Positions 48,072 to 56,961 are shown, numbered from the stretch's first letter. The stretch is DNA of 64,000 nucleotides from Niveispirillum sp. SYP-B3756 (GCF_009495745.1 NZ_WIDQ01000009.1:1-64000), one strand, 5' to 3'. The notes: generated by a model from the sequence alone, not told the origin. Made by a program: numbers and translations.

Positions 48072-50150
48072 TCAGTGGCCCCCCACGCCGGTTGGATGCG
48101 GCAGGGTCGCCTCGTTGACATAAGGCACTTCCGTCAGGGCCGGCACCGGCTTGCCCTGCAGGTGGCGGATGGAAATCCGCGCCATTTCGATGATCACCAC
48201 CCACAGCACGATGATGAAGAACACCGTCAGCCCGGCATCCAGCCGCTGATTGAAGATCAGATGCGGGGCCGATTCCAGCGCTTTGCCGGTCAGCGTACCG
48301 GCCTGCAGCTTGGCTTCCAGCGTGTTGGCCCCAGCCAGAAAGCCGACGCGCGGATCGGCATCGAACAGCTTCAGCCAGGCGGCATAGCTGGTGGTGACGG
48401 CCAGAAAGACCATGGGCAGCCCGGTCACCCAGGCATAACGCGCCTGACCCTTCTTCACCAGAATGGTGGTGACGATGGCCAGCGCGATGGCGGCCAGCAT
48501 CTGGTTGGAGATGCCGAACAAGGGCCACAGGATGTTGATGCCGCCATAGGGATCAATAACGCCGATATAGAGGAAATAACCCCAACTGGCGACGAAGGCG
48601 GCGGAACAGATGATTGATGGCAGCCGGGCGGACGTGTTGCCCAGCGGCTTCCAGATATTGCCCAGCAGATCCTGCAACATGAAGCGGCCCACGCGGGTGC
48701 CGGCATCCACCGCCGTCAGGATGAACAGGGCCTCGAACATGATGGCGAAATGGTACCAGAGTGCCAGCATACTCTGCCCGAAGGCACCGGCGAAAATCTG
48801 TGCCATGCCGACCGCCAGCGACGGCGCGCCACCGGTACGGGCCAGCAGTGTGGTTTCCCCCATCTCCTTGGCCAGATCCATCATATGCTGGGCTTCCACC
48901 GGGAAGCCCCAGGAAGAAATGGTGGCCGTCGCCTGTTCCAGGGTGGAACCGACAATGCCGGCAGAGCTGTTGATGGCGAAGAACACGCCGGGGTCCAGCA
49001 CGCAGGCGGCAATCAGTGCCATCATGCCGACAAAGCTTTCCATCGCCATGGAACCATAGCCGACCAGCCGCAGATCCCGTTCGGACATGATCAGCTTGGG
49101 CGTGGTGCCGGCGCTGATCAAGGCATGGAAGCCGGAAACGGCACCGCAGGCGATGGTAATGAACAGGAACGGGTACAGCCCGCCCGCCACCACCGGCCCG
49201 GTGCCGTCGGTGAACTGGGTCAGCGCCGGCATATGCAGTTCCGGCCGCAAGATGATGACCGCGAAGGCCAGCAGCAGGATGGCGCCGATCTTGATGAAGG
49301 TGGAGATATAATCACGCGGGGCCAGCAGCAGCCAGACCGGCATGATGGCGGCGAAGAAACCATAGGCGATGACCAGCAGGGCCAGCGTGGTGCCGTCGAA
49401 ATCGAACATCGGCCCCAGCGCCGGATGATGCGCCACCCAGCCGCCACCCGCCGTGGCGGCCAGCAGCAGGAACAGGCCGATCAGGGAGCCTTCCAGCACC
49501 CGGCCCGGCCGGATATTGCGCATATAGATGCCGACCAGGATGGCGATCGGAATGGTCATGGCCACGGTGAAGGTACCCCAGGGGCTGTGCTTCATGGCGT
49601 TCACCACCACCAGCCCCAGCACCGCCACGATCAACACCATGATCATCAGCGTACCGACCAGGGCGGCACCACCGGCCACCGGCCCCATCTCATCCCGCGC
49701 CATCTGGCCCAGCGTGCGGCCATCGCGGCGGGTGGAGGCCCACAGCACCACCATATCCTGCACGCAGCCGCCGATGACGGCACCGGTCAGCAGCCAGAGC
49801 GTGCCCGGCAGATAGCCGAACTGGGCCGCCAGCGTCGGCCCGACCAGCGGGCCGGCACCGGCGATGGCGGCGAAATGGTGGCCGAAGGTGATCCAGCGAT
49901 GGGTAGGCACATAATCGCGCCCATCATTGATGCGCAGCGCCGGTGTGGCGCGGCTGGGGTCGGTCATCAGCACCTTGGTGCAGATCCAGCCGGCATAAAG
50001 ACGATAGGCCACCGCATAGATGCCGAAGGCAGCCGCGATGAACCAGAAGGCATTGATGGTTTCACCCCGATGGATGGCGATGCCGCCCAGACAGGCGGCC
50101 CCGAAAACCCCGATGGCGATCCAGATCAGGTTTTGGATGGATTTGGGCAT
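48072..50150 (-). CDS. cstA: Carbon starvation protein A (peptide/pyruvate transporter)
   Basis: This 692-residue polytopic inner-membrane protein contains the CstA blocks YVPTHRWITFGHHFAAIAGAGPLVGPTLAAQFGYLPGTLWLLTGAVIGGCVQDM and FITIACGAVSGFHALISAGTTPKLI, and many predicted transmembrane helices (of the order of 16-18). E. coli CstA and its paralogue BtsT import peptides or pyruvate during carbon limitation. The ATG at 50150 gives MPKSIQNLIWIAIGVFGAACLGG. It is the first gene of the cstA-ybdD pair. I see no obvious CRP site upstream. Confidence 0.95.
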   Translation of the reverse strand: MPKSIQNLIWIAIGVFGAACLGGIAIHRGETINAFWFIAAAFGIYAVAYRLYAGWICTKVLMTDPSRATPALRINDGRDYVPTHRWITFGHHFAAIAGAGPLVGPTLAAQFGYLPGTLWLLTGAVIGGCVQDMVVLWASTRRDGRTLGQMARDEMGPVAGGAALVGTLMIMVLIVAVLGLVVVNAMKHSPWGTFTVAMTIPIAILVGIYMRNIRPGRVLEGSLIGLFLLLAATAGGGWVAHHPALGPMFDFDGTTLALLVIAYGFFAAIMPVWLLLAPRDYISTFIKIGAILLLAFAVIILRPELHMPALTQFTDGTGPVVAGGLYPFLFITIACGAVSGFHALISAGTTPKLIMSERDLRLVGYGSMAMESFVGMMALIAACVLDPGVFFAINSSAGIVGSTLEQATATISSWGFPVEAQHMMDLAKEMGETTLLARTGGAPSLAVGMAQIFAGAFGQSMLALWYHFAIMFEALFILTAVDAGTRVGRFMLQDLLGNIWKPLGNTSARLPSIICSAAFVASWGYFLYIGVIDPYGGINILWPLFGISNQMLAAIALAIVTTILVKKGQARYAWVTGLPMVFLAVTTSYAAWLKLFDADPRVGFLAGANTLEAKLQAGTLTGKALESAPHLIFNQRLDAGLTVFFIIVLWVVIIEMARISIRHLQGKPVPALTEVPYVNEATLPHPTGVGGH

Positions 50151-50450
50151 TCAGTCTCTCCCAGGTGCCGGGGGTGTTTCTCCCCCTTTCCTCCCGTTCT
50201 CCATGAAACGCTGAACGGCGCGGAAAGGCCAGAACACCCCGGCACTTGACCGGTGCAGGTGCAAAGCCTGATGGCCACCCCTGGGGCGCGCGCAGGGCCA
50301 AACACCTGTTTTCACGAATATAATCGGATCAGGCATGGCAGGACCGAGCCTGGCTGGAAATGAGACCTAGGTCGTGCGACAGGCTGCCGCAGGCGGGCCG
50401 TCAGGTCGACTCGATAGTTCCGATGGAGAAATGATGCCGGGGGACAAAGC
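50151..50450. other. Intergenic region upstream of cstA
   Basis: The 300 bases between cstA and the tRNA terminator must contain the cstA promoter. I see no gene, no strong stem-loop and no insertion element. AT content rises around 50310-50330 (TTTTCACGAATATAATCGG), which could be part of a promoter. Confidence 0.35.
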
Positions 50451-50481
50451 AAAAACCCCACCCGGTTTCCCAGGTGGGGTT
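50451..50481 (-). terminator. Terminator of tRNA-Val
   Basis: AACCCCACC (50454-50462) and GGTGGGGTT (50473-50481) form a 9-bp stem. On the minus strand it is followed by TTTGCTTTG. It is 30 bases beyond the 3' end of the tRNA. Confidence 0.85.
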
Positions 50482-50511
50482 CGGCACATATCGTGCAAAT
50501 CTTGGATCGGA

Positions 50512-50586
50512 TGGTGGGCGCGGCAGGGATTGAACCTGCGACCCCCGCCGTGTGAAGGCGATGCTCTCCCGCTGAGCTACGCGCCC
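50512..50586 (-). tRNA. tRNA-Val(CAC)
   Basis: The minus strand reads GGGCGCG (acceptor), TAGCTCAGCGGGAGAGCA (D arm), TCGCC-TTCACAC-GGCGG (anticodon arm, anticodon CAC), GGGTC variable, GCAGG-TTCAATC-CCTGC (T arm) and CGCGCCC-A-CCA. All stems pair (one T-G in the anticodon stem) and the CCA end is encoded. CAC reads GUG, valine. No integrase or attachment repeat is seen next to it. Confidence 0.95.
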
Positions 50587-50790
50587 ATCCGTCCGTCTGA
50601 CGCTTCGTTCGAACCGTTTCGTTCGTTCGTCGCCGTCGGTGGAGCGGGCTTATAAAGAGGGTTGGCGGGGGTGTCAAAGGGAAAAAACAGGGTGTTGCGA
50701 TTTTTTTTGGCGGCCGGGCGGTTGACCCGGTGGGCAACGTTGCCATCCTTGTCAGCAATGGCTGCCATGGACGAACAGGAAACCTGCCCG

Positions 50791-51672
50791 ATGCGTGCAA
50801 CACGTTCCCGCCTGCTCGCCCCGCTTTGCCTTGGCGTCGGCCTGCTGGCCTTTGCCGGGGGTAGTGCCGGTAACCCCGCGGTTCCGGCCCTGCCGCCGCC
50901 GACCGCACCCGCCACCAGCGCCCAGCCGGGCGATCTGGGGCTCAGCTACGCCATCTATGTCGGTGGGGTGCATGTGATTGATGCCAGCGCCCATATCGGC
51001 CCGCTGGCGGAGATGTATCGCGTGGGTCTGTCTTTACAGACGGATGGGTTGTTGGGTCGGATCGCCAACTGGAAAACCGATGTGCGTGCCTATGGTCGGT
51101 TGGATGGGACGGGGATGCCGCAGCCGGTGCGTTTCACCGCCCATGGGGCCTGGCGGGATGAACCGCGCCTGACGACGCTGGATTATCCGGTGGGCGGGGC
51201 GCCCCTGCTGTCCCTGGCCGACCCGGCACCGGAAAAGGACCGGGAGCCGGTGCCCGATGAACTGCGCCAGGGCACGCTGGACCCGGTATCGGCCATTGTG
51301 GCGGTGCTGGACCGGGTGGGGCGGGGTGGTACGTGTGACCTGACCGTGCCGGTCTATGACGGGCGCCAGCGCTATGACCTGGCTTTCAGCGACCGGGGAC
51401 AGGATCAGGTGGCGGCCAGCGATCTGTCGGCCTTCAGCGGCGCGGCGCGGCGCTGTGCGGTGACGTATAAGCCGCTGGCCGGTAAGTGGAAGGAAAACCG
51501 GCCCGACCGGCGTGACCGCGACGGGGAAGGGGCACGGCGTGCGGGGCGAGAGGTGACGCTCTGGATCGCCTCCGCCATGCCGGGCGGGCCGGCGGTGCCG
51601 GTGCGGCTGGAAATGGACAGCCCGCTGGGGCCGGTGATGGTGCATCTGGCCAAGCTGGATAGGGTGGGGTGA
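50791..51672 (+). CDS. DUF3108-family exported protein
   Basis: This 293-residue protein (ATG at 50791) has a signal peptide MRATRSRLLAPLCLGVGLLAFAGGSAG. The mature region has LGLSYAIYVGGVHVIDASAHIGPLAEMYRVGLSLQTDGLLGRIANWKTDVRAYGRL and DPVSAIVAVLDRV, PVYDGRQRYDLAFS, typical of DUF3108 (an outer-membrane-associated beta-barrel-like fold of unknown role). The length is normal for the alphaproteobacterial members. The tRNA gene lies 200 bp upstream on the opposite strand. Confidence 0.85.
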   Translation: MRATRSRLLAPLCLGVGLLAFAGGSAGNPAVPALPPPTAPATSAQPGDLGLSYAIYVGGVHVIDASAHIGPLAEMYRVGLSLQTDGLLGRIANWKTDVRAYGRLDGTGMPQPVRFTAHGAWRDEPRLTTLDYPVGGAPLLSLADPAPEKDREPVPDELRQGTLDPVSAIVAVLDRVGRGGTCDLTVPVYDGRQRYDLAFSDRGQDQVAASDLSAFSGAARRCAVTYKPLAGKWKENRPDRRDRDGEGARRAGREVTLWIASAMPGGPAVPVRLEMDSPLGPVMVHLAKLDRVG

Positions 51673-51801
51673 GTGGGGGAGGCTTAGCTATCTGCCGGTA
51701 AAAGGGTGTGAACAAGTGCATTTGGTTCAAGTATTGTTTCTGATCATCGGATGTATTCTACTTGGGTTTAATGCGCCAGCACGTTATCGATGGAGAATTA
51801 G

Positions 51802-52239
51802 GTGAAGCTAATGATCGTTGAGTTAGCTGAGGGGGCGCCTCAGTTGGGCAGGGAGGGATTATGGGTTCGCCATTTGGTGGATAACGTCTATGTTTTGGAT
51901 AATATTCCATTCTACGCTTATGGAATTGCTTGCAATGATGAGGTTTATGCAGAACCTGTCGGAAGTGACCTTGTATTTAAAGGGATAAGAGGTCGGAAAG
52001 GGCACTCCGTTTACAGGGTTGCTTTTGACATGGAAAATCTTGATTCACCAAATGACATAAATGAATTTCTTGAGAATATAAAGAATTTTGGCTGCTCGTT
52101 TGAAGGGTGTGATGGTCGTCTGTTTGCGATTGATGTTCCGCTTGGGGTTGATGTTCACTCTCTATATAAATATTTTCAGAATGGTGAGGATAAGGGGCTC
52201 TGGGAATTTGAAGAAGGGCATTACGGAACGCGATCATAG
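51802..52239 (+). CDS. DUF4265-family protein
   Basis: This 145-residue protein, from a GTG at 51802 with GGAGAA upstream, begins MKLMIVELAEGAPQLGREGLWVRHLVDNVYVLDNIPFYAYGIACNDEVYAEP, the DUF4265 pattern (xVDNVPFYAxGxAxxDxV). It ends with a helical and acidic tail (LYKYFQNGEDKGLWEFEEGHYG). DUF4265 proteins are scattered, often single accessory genes; an immunity or antagonist role has been proposed for some, but none can be assigned here. Its AT-rich composition contrasts with the flanking DUF3108 gene, which points to horizontal acquisition. Confidence 0.75.
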   Translation: MKLMIVELAEGAPQLGREGLWVRHLVDNVYVLDNIPFYAYGIACNDEVYAEPVGSDLVFKGIRGRKGHSVYRVAFDMENLDSPNDINEFLENIKNFGCSFEGCDGRLFAIDVPLGVDVHSLYKYFQNGEDKGLWEFEEGHYGTRS

Positions 52240-52318
52240 GTTGCTGTGTCTAATTCTGTAATCACCATCACCCCGGCTGCGGTATGCGTGACGGTGAGGA
52301 TACAGTAAGACTTTGATA

Positions 52319-52432
52319 ATGAATAAAACCTTCCAGACAGACATTGACGGCACAGCCAGCAAGATCGGCGTTTACAGCATCGCCAAAAGTCCTCATATTG
52401 AGGACGCGTCAGGGCGGTCATGCCCGGCTTAA
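52319..52432 (+). CDS. Possible small ORF, 37 residues
   Basis: ATG at 52319 to TAA at 52432 encodes MNKTFQTDIDGTASKIG followed by VYSIAKSPHIEDAS and a short tail. No family is recognisable and the ribosome site is weak. It precedes a GTG-start gene by 15 bases on the same strand, so it might be a leader peptide or an extra member of that cluster. The remaining DNA between 52240 and 52318 shows only an imperfect inverted repeat (CTGTAATCACC...GGTGAGGATACAG). Confidence 0.3.
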   Translation: MNKTFQTDIDGTASKIGVYSIAKSPHIEDASGRSCPA

Positions 52433-52447
52433 AGAGGGATAGACCCT

Positions 52448-52723
52448 GTGACCGACACCACGCAGAATACCGCTACCGTGCTGGCCGAACTGAATGTCCA
52501 GGAATTAATCGCCCGGATCAGGAAGACTCAGGCCGAGACCGACAAGTTGGTCGAAGAAGGCCGGAAGTTTGCCGTCGAGCAGCACAAACTGACGGCAGAA
52601 GCGCAGAAGCTGCAACGTGATCATGGGCTTGCCCCCTGGAGCATGACCATTGCCCTGGTGAGCGCTGGCGCTGCATTGGCGGTTGCCATTACGGCGCTGT
52701 TGAAAAGCGCGGGGATCTTATGA
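52448..52723 (+). CDS. Small membrane-anchored coiled-coil protein
   Basis: This 91-residue protein is read from a GTG. Residues 15-58 form a charged, heptad-like helix (VLAELNVQELIARIRKTQAETDKLVEEGRKFAVEQHKLTAEAQKLQRD), followed by one transmembrane segment MTIALVSAGAALAVAITALLKSAG near the C-terminus. Similar small proteins are found in prophages and accessory islands, without known function. Its stop overlaps the next start (ATGA), so it is co-translated with the HTH protein. Confidence 0.65.
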   Translation: MTDTTQNTATVLAELNVQELIARIRKTQAETDKLVEEGRKFAVEQHKLTAEAQKLQRDHGLAPWSMTIALVSAGAALAVAITALLKSAGIL

Positions 52724-52929
52724 CCCCCACCCACTTTAGAAAATGCCTGGACGCGCTGCATTGGTCGCAACGCGAATTTGCCGCCATCATCAATCGCAAT
52801 GACCGACAGGTCCGACGGTGGGCCGCCGGTCAAGCTGAAATACCGCCAGAGGTGGCCGCATGGCTGGAACGGTGGGCCGGTAGAATGCACAGCGATCCGC
52901 CCCCCTCGCGCCTGACCCCAGCAGAGTAA
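52720..52929 (+). CDS. Small helix-turn-helix protein
   Basis: This 69-residue protein reads FRKCLDALHWSQREFAAIINRNDRQVRRWAAGQAEIPPEVAAWLERWA. It is a Xre-type helix-turn-helix in which WSQREFAAII and NDRQVRRWAAGQ correspond to the second and recognition helices. There is little besides the DNA-binding domain. It starts in an ATGA overlap with the membrane coiled-coil gene, so the two form a minimal operon, perhaps a regulator plus an effector. No toxin homology is visible. Confidence 0.7.
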   Translation: MTPTHFRKCLDALHWSQREFAAIINRNDRQVRRWAAGQAEIPPEVAAWLERWAGRMHSDPPPSRLTPAE

Positions 52930-52961
52930 AGGCAGTCGAGCGGGAGCGGGGTAGCGAACCC

Positions 52962-53636
52962 TCACAACCCCGCCAATGCCGCCGGCAAATCGGCAAAGCG
53001 GTCAATGATGCAATCGGCCCCCAGATCGGTCAGCGCCATGCGTGGATAGCCATAGGCGACGGCGATCACCGGTATGCCTGCCGCTCGGGCGGCGGCCACG
53101 TCATTGCCATTGTCGCCCACCATCACTGCCTGATCGGGCCGGCAGCCGAGATTGTCCAGTGCCCAGAGCAGCGGATCGGGGTGGGGTTTGCGGCGGGGGG
53201 CAGTGTCGCCGCCGGCCACCACATCGAACTGACCGCCCAGCCCCAGCGCCGGCAGCAGTTCCAGCGAAATGCCCGCCGGCTTGTTGGTGCAGAGCGCCAG
53301 ACGGTGGCCGGATTGCTTCAAGGTGGCCAGGGTCTCGGCCACGCCGGGATAGACGCAGGCCGGATCGGCCGGCAGGGCGCCGTAAATCTCCAGATAGCGC
53401 GCGGTCAGCCGGGCCAGATCGTCGCCGGCCCCCGGCTGGCCGGTCACGGCCATGGCCTGTTCCACCAGCCGGGGGGCCCCGTCGCCGATCAGGCCCTTTA
53501 CCTGGTCCAGGGTCAAGGTCGGGCGGTTGGATTCGGCCAGCAACTGGTTCAGCGCCAGGGCGATATCGGGGGCGCTGTCGATCAGCGTGCCGTCGAAATC
53601 GAACAATAAGGCGGGAAAGCGGTCGGCCGTGGGCAT
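52962..53636 (-). CDS. gph: Phosphoglycolate phosphatase (HAD family)
   Basis: This 224-residue HAD hydrolase removes phosphate from 2-phosphoglycolate. Motif I is LLFDFDGTLIDSAPDIALALNQLL (nucleophile aspartate at about residue 13). Motif II lies in LALCTNKPAG, and motif III/IV in RKPHPDPLLWALDNLG and VMVGDNGNDVAAARAAGIPVIAVAYGY. The helical cap contains the GDGAPRLVEQAM block typical of Gph. It is divergent from glmU with about 105 bases between them. Confidence 0.9.
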   Translation of the reverse strand: MPTADRFPALLFDFDGTLIDSAPDIALALNQLLAESNRPTLTLDQVKGLIGDGAPRLVEQAMAVTGQPGAGDDLARLTARYLEIYGALPADPACVYPGVAETLATLKQSGHRLALCTNKPAGISLELLPALGLGGQFDVVAGGDTAPRRKPHPDPLLWALDNLGCRPDQAVMVGDNGNDVAAARAAGIPVIAVAYGYPRMALTDLGADCIIDRFADLPAALAGL

Positions 53637-53741
53637 GGCGGATAAAACCTCTGTTCAGATCGCAGGCATCTTGTCGGAAGCGGGGTGCCCTATGCTACAC
53701 CCAGCAGAACCTTCCCCTATCGCAGCCATGGGCGGATTGCC

Positions 53742-55094
53742 ATGACCGAACGACCGATCGCCTGCATCATTCTTGCCGCCGGCAAGGGTACACGCATGAA
53801 GTCAGCCCTGCCCAAGGTGCTGCACCCGCTGGGCGGCCTGCCCATGGTGCGCCATGTGCTGGATGCCGCCCAGGCGCTGGCACCCGAACGCATCGTCGTC
53901 GTCGTGGGGCCGGGGATGGAGAATGTGGCCCAGGCTGTGGCCCCCCATGCCACCGTGGTGCAGGAAAACCAGTTGGGCACGGGTGATGCCGTGAAGGCCG
54001 CCTTGCCGCTGCTGGACGGGTTTGCCGGTGATGTGCTGGTGCTTTATGGCGACACGCCGCTGATCACGGTGGAGACGCTGCGCGCCATGGTGGTCACCCG
54101 CAATGGGGCCAGCAACCCCGCCGTGGTGGTGATGGGGATGCGCCCGGCCGATCCCGGTGCCTATGGTCGGCTGGTGCAGGGGGGCGATGGCGGGCTGGAA
54201 CGGATTGTCGAATTCCTGGATGCCAGCCCGGCCGAACGCGCCATCGGCCTGTGCAATGCCGGCTTCATGGCCTTTGACGGTGCCCGGATGCCAGGGCTGA
54301 TCGGTGCCATCGGCAATGACAATGCCAAGGGCGAATATTACCTGACGGATGCCGTCTCTGTCGCCCGGTCCCAGGGCCATGCCTGTGCCGTGGTGGAAGG
54401 ACCGGTCGACGATGCGCTGGGCGTCAATTCCCGGGCCGAACTGGCGGGCGTGGAAAAGATTTTCCAGAACCGCCTGCGCCTGGCCGCCATGGCCAATGGT
54501 GCCACTCTGCTGGACCCGGACACAGTGTGGTTTGCCGCCGATACATTGCTGGGCCGCGATGTGACGGTGGGCCAGAATGTGGTGTTCGGCCCCGGTGTGA
54601 CGGTGGAAGACGGGGTGGAAATCCGCGCCTTCAGCCATCTGGAAGGGGTGATTGTGCGCAAAGGCGCCATCATCGGCCCCTATGCCCGGCTGCGCCCCGG
54701 CAGCGATGTGGGCGAGGGGGCGCATGTCGGCAATTTCGTGGAGCTGAAGAATACCAAGATGGGGCCGGGGGCCAAGGCCAATCACCTGACCTATCTGGGC
54801 GACAGCGATATTGGCGGCGGCAGCAATATCGGTGCCGGTACCATCACCTGCAATTACGACGGCTATCTGAAGCACCGCACGGTGATCGGCGAGAATGTGT
54901 TCGTCGGCTCCAACAGCACGCTGGTGGCGCCGGTGGAACTGGGCGATGGGGCCTATACGGCGGCTGCCAGCGTGGTGACCCGCGATGTGCCGGACGATGC
55001 CCTGGTCATCACCCGCCCGGACGAGGTGGTGAAGGAAGGCTGGGCCGCGCGCTATCACAAGGCCAAGGCGGCGCTGAAGGCGCGGAAGGGGTAA
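53742..55094 (+). CDS. glmU: Bifunctional GlmU: glucosamine-1-P acetyltransferase / UDP-GlcNAc pyrophosphorylase
   Basis: This 450-residue enzyme of peptidoglycan and LPS precursor synthesis starts MTERPIACIILAAGKGTRMKSALPKVLHPLGG (ATG at 53742), the nucleotidyltransferase signature. Downstream are LYGDTPLI, GEYYLTDAV and ALGVNSRAELA. The C-terminal half is a left-handed beta-helix with hexapeptide repeats and the acetyltransferase block FVELKNTKMGPGAKANHLTYLGDSDIGGGSNIGAGTITCNYDGYLKHRTVIGENVFVGSN. The size is normal for the family. The gene downstream (gabD-type) is separate. Confidence 0.96.
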   Translation: MTERPIACIILAAGKGTRMKSALPKVLHPLGGLPMVRHVLDAAQALAPERIVVVVGPGMENVAQAVAPHATVVQENQLGTGDAVKAALPLLDGFAGDVLVLYGDTPLITVETLRAMVVTRNGASNPAVVVMGMRPADPGAYGRLVQGGDGGLERIVEFLDASPAERAIGLCNAGFMAFDGARMPGLIGAIGNDNAKGEYYLTDAVSVARSQGHACAVVEGPVDDALGVNSRAELAGVEKIFQNRLRLAAMANGATLLDPDTVWFAADTLLGRDVTVGQNVVFGPGVTVEDGVEIRAFSHLEGVIVRKGAIIGPYARLRPGSDVGEGAHVGNFVELKNTKMGPGAKANHLTYLGDSDIGGGSNIGAGTITCNYDGYLKHRTVIGENVFVGSNSTLVAPVELGDGAYTAAASVVTRDVPDDALVITRPDEVVKEGWAARYHKAKAALKARKG

Positions 55095-55103
55095 CACCAC
55101 ACC

Positions 55104-55168
55104 GGTAACGGTTAACTCGTTGGACGCTGGGTTACGGAACCTGGGGGGAATTGGGTGTAACCGTTACC
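55104..55168. promoter_or_regulatory. Inverted repeat between glmU and the aldehyde dehydrogenase
   Basis: GGTAACGGTTA (55104-55114) is inverted as TAACCGTTACC (55158-55168), with a related half GGGTTACGG in between. GGTAACGGTTAAC itself contains imperfect dyad symmetry. The distance (44 bases between arms) fits a looped pair of regulator sites better than a terminator. It lies 120 bases upstream of the dehydrogenase start. Confidence 0.5.
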
Positions 55169-55286
55169 GCCCTGCGGTCGCCCCTGTGCTGTGCCCTTGC
55201 CATGCCCACCTGTAAGGGGCCTATGTCTTCACGACAGCAAGGCCGCCCTGGCGGCCCCACCATCAAAATTGCAGGATGGAAACAAC

Positions 55287-56765
55287 ATGAGCAGCAGCAC
55301 CGGCCTTCCGGCCCTGAAAGACCCGTCGCTTTTCCGCACCCAGGCGTTCCTGGCCGGCGAATGGGTGGGGGCCGATAGCGGGCGCACCCTCAATGTGACC
55401 AACCCGGCCACCGGTGCCCTGATCGGCACCGTGCCGGAGATGGGGGCGGCGGAGACCCGTCGCGCCATTGAAGCCGCCAACAAGGCCTGGCCGGCCTGGC
55501 GGGCCAAGACCGCCAAGGAACGCGCCGCCATCCTGCGCAAATGGTTCGAGCTGCTGATGGCGAACCAGGAGGATCTGGCCGTTCTGATGACGGCTGAGCA
55601 GGGCAAACCCCTGACGGAAAGCCGGGGCGAAATCGCCTATGCCGCCAGCTTCATCGAATGGTTCGCGGAGGAGGGCAAGCGCGTCTATGGCGACACCATC
55701 CCCACCTTCAAGCCCGATGCCCGCATTGTGGTGACCAAGGAACCGATCGGGGTGACGGCGGCCATCACGCCTTGGAACTTCCCTGCCGCCATGATCACCC
55801 GCAAGGCCGGCCCGGCGCTGGCCGCCGGCTGCCCCATGGTGATCAAGCCCGCCACCGCCACGCCCTTTAGCGCCTTTGCCCTGGCGGTGCTGGCGGAACG
55901 GGCGGGCGTGCCGGCGGGTGTGCTGTCGGTGCTGACCGGCTCGGCCCGCGCCATCGGCGGGGAGATGACCGGCAACCCCATCGTGCGCAAACTGTCCTTC
56001 ACCGGCTCCACCGAAATCGGCAAGGTGCTGATGGAACAATGCGCCGGCACGGTAAAGAAGGTCTCGATGGAGCTGGGCGGCAATGCCCCCTTCATCGTGT
56101 TCGACGATGCCGATCTGGATGCCGCCGTGGTCGGGGCCATGGCGTCGAAATATCGCAATGCCGGCCAGACTTGTGTCTGCGCCAACCGGCTGTTGGTACA
56201 GGATGGCGTCTATGACGCCTTTGCCGCCAAGCTGGCCGAGGCGGTTTCCCAGCTGAAGATCGGCAATGGTTTGGAAGAAGGGGTGACCACCGGCCCGTTG
56301 ATCGATGATGGGGCCGTGGCCAAGGCGGAAGAACATATCGCCGACGCCGTGTCCAAGGGCGCCAAGGTGACGCTGGGCGGCAAGCGCCATGCGCTCGGCG
56401 GCAGCTTCTTTGAGCCCACCATCCTGACCGGCGTGACCACGGAAATGAAGGTGGCGAAGGAAGAGACGTTCGGTCCGGTGGCCCCGCTGTTCCGCTTCAA
56501 GGACGAGGAAGAGGCCATCGCCATGGCCAATGATACGGAGTTCGGCCTGGCCGCCTATTTCTACAGCCGGGATATCGGCCGGGTCTGGCGGGTGGCGGAA
56601 GCGCTGGAATATGGCATTGTCGGCATCAATGAAGGCATCATTTCCACCGAAGTGGCCCCGTTCGGCGGGGTGAAGGAGAGCGGCACCGGCCGCGAAGGCA
56701 GCAAGTACGGGATCGAGGATTATCTGGAGATCAAGTACATGCTGATGGGCGGGTTGAAGCGGTAA
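55287..56765 (+). CDS. gabD: NAD(P)-dependent succinate-semialdehyde dehydrogenase
   Basis: This 492-residue aldehyde dehydrogenase (ATG at 55287) carries the cofactor region GVTAAITPWNFPAAMITRKAGPALAAGCPMVIKPA, the glycine loop LSFTGSTEIGK, the general base in VSMELGGNAPFIVF (glutamate), and the catalytic cysteine in NAGQTCVCANR. GVKESGTGREGSKYGIEDYLEIKYM is the C-terminal signature of the GabD branch. Substrate choice (succinate semialdehyde versus glutarate semialdehyde) is not certain from sequence. No gabT aminotransferase is next to it. Confidence 0.9.
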   Translation: MSSSTGLPALKDPSLFRTQAFLAGEWVGADSGRTLNVTNPATGALIGTVPEMGAAETRRAIEAANKAWPAWRAKTAKERAAILRKWFELLMANQEDLAVLMTAEQGKPLTESRGEIAYAASFIEWFAEEGKRVYGDTIPTFKPDARIVVTKEPIGVTAAITPWNFPAAMITRKAGPALAAGCPMVIKPATATPFSAFALAVLAERAGVPAGVLSVLTGSARAIGGEMTGNPIVRKLSFTGSTEIGKVLMEQCAGTVKKVSMELGGNAPFIVFDDADLDAAVVGAMASKYRNAGQTCVCANRLLVQDGVYDAFAAKLAEAVSQLKIGNGLEEGVTTGPLIDDGAVAKAEEHIADAVSKGAKVTLGGKRHALGGSFFEPTILTGVTTEMKVAKEETFGPVAPLFRFKDEEEAIAMANDTEFGLAAYFYSRDIGRVWRVAEALEYGIVGINEGIISTEVAPFGGVKESGTGREGSKYGIEDYLEIKYMLMGGLKR

Positions 56766-56809
56766 GGCTGTGATAGGGGCGGGTGTTGGGCATCATGGCG
56801 GAAGGGGCT

Positions 56810-56961
56810 TTATACCAGCGGCATGAAATCTTGACCGTTGGTCAATCTTTCCTGCCCCTCAATCGCCGGCACCAGCATCCGCTGGCTTGGCTACGCCGCA
56901 CGAGCGGCGCGGCGGCGGTCGCCGCCGTACCAACGGTCATGAATTATGACCGTTGGTATTA
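56810..56961. repeat. Dispersed palindromic repeat, copy 3 (complete)
   Basis: This is the longest copy. It starts TTATACCAGCGGCATGAAATC and ends with the hairpin ACCAACGGTCAT-GAATT-ATGACCGTTGGT. The inner region has CAATCGCCGGCACCAGCATCCGCTGGC and GAGCGGCGCGGCGGCGGTCGCCGCC. It is in inverted orientation relative to copy 1. A truncated IS5-type transposase follows 59 bp later. Confidence 0.8.

Noticed and set aside
48750-50249. 499-codon plus-strand frame over cstA
   Set aside because: cstA on the minus strand is complete with many membrane helices; the plus frame is a histidine/glutamine-rich shadow.
50512-50586. tRNA-Val as an integration site for the accessory genes at 51802-52929
   Set aside because: No copy of the tRNA 3' end is visible downstream and no integrase gene is present; the DUF3108 gene in between looks native.
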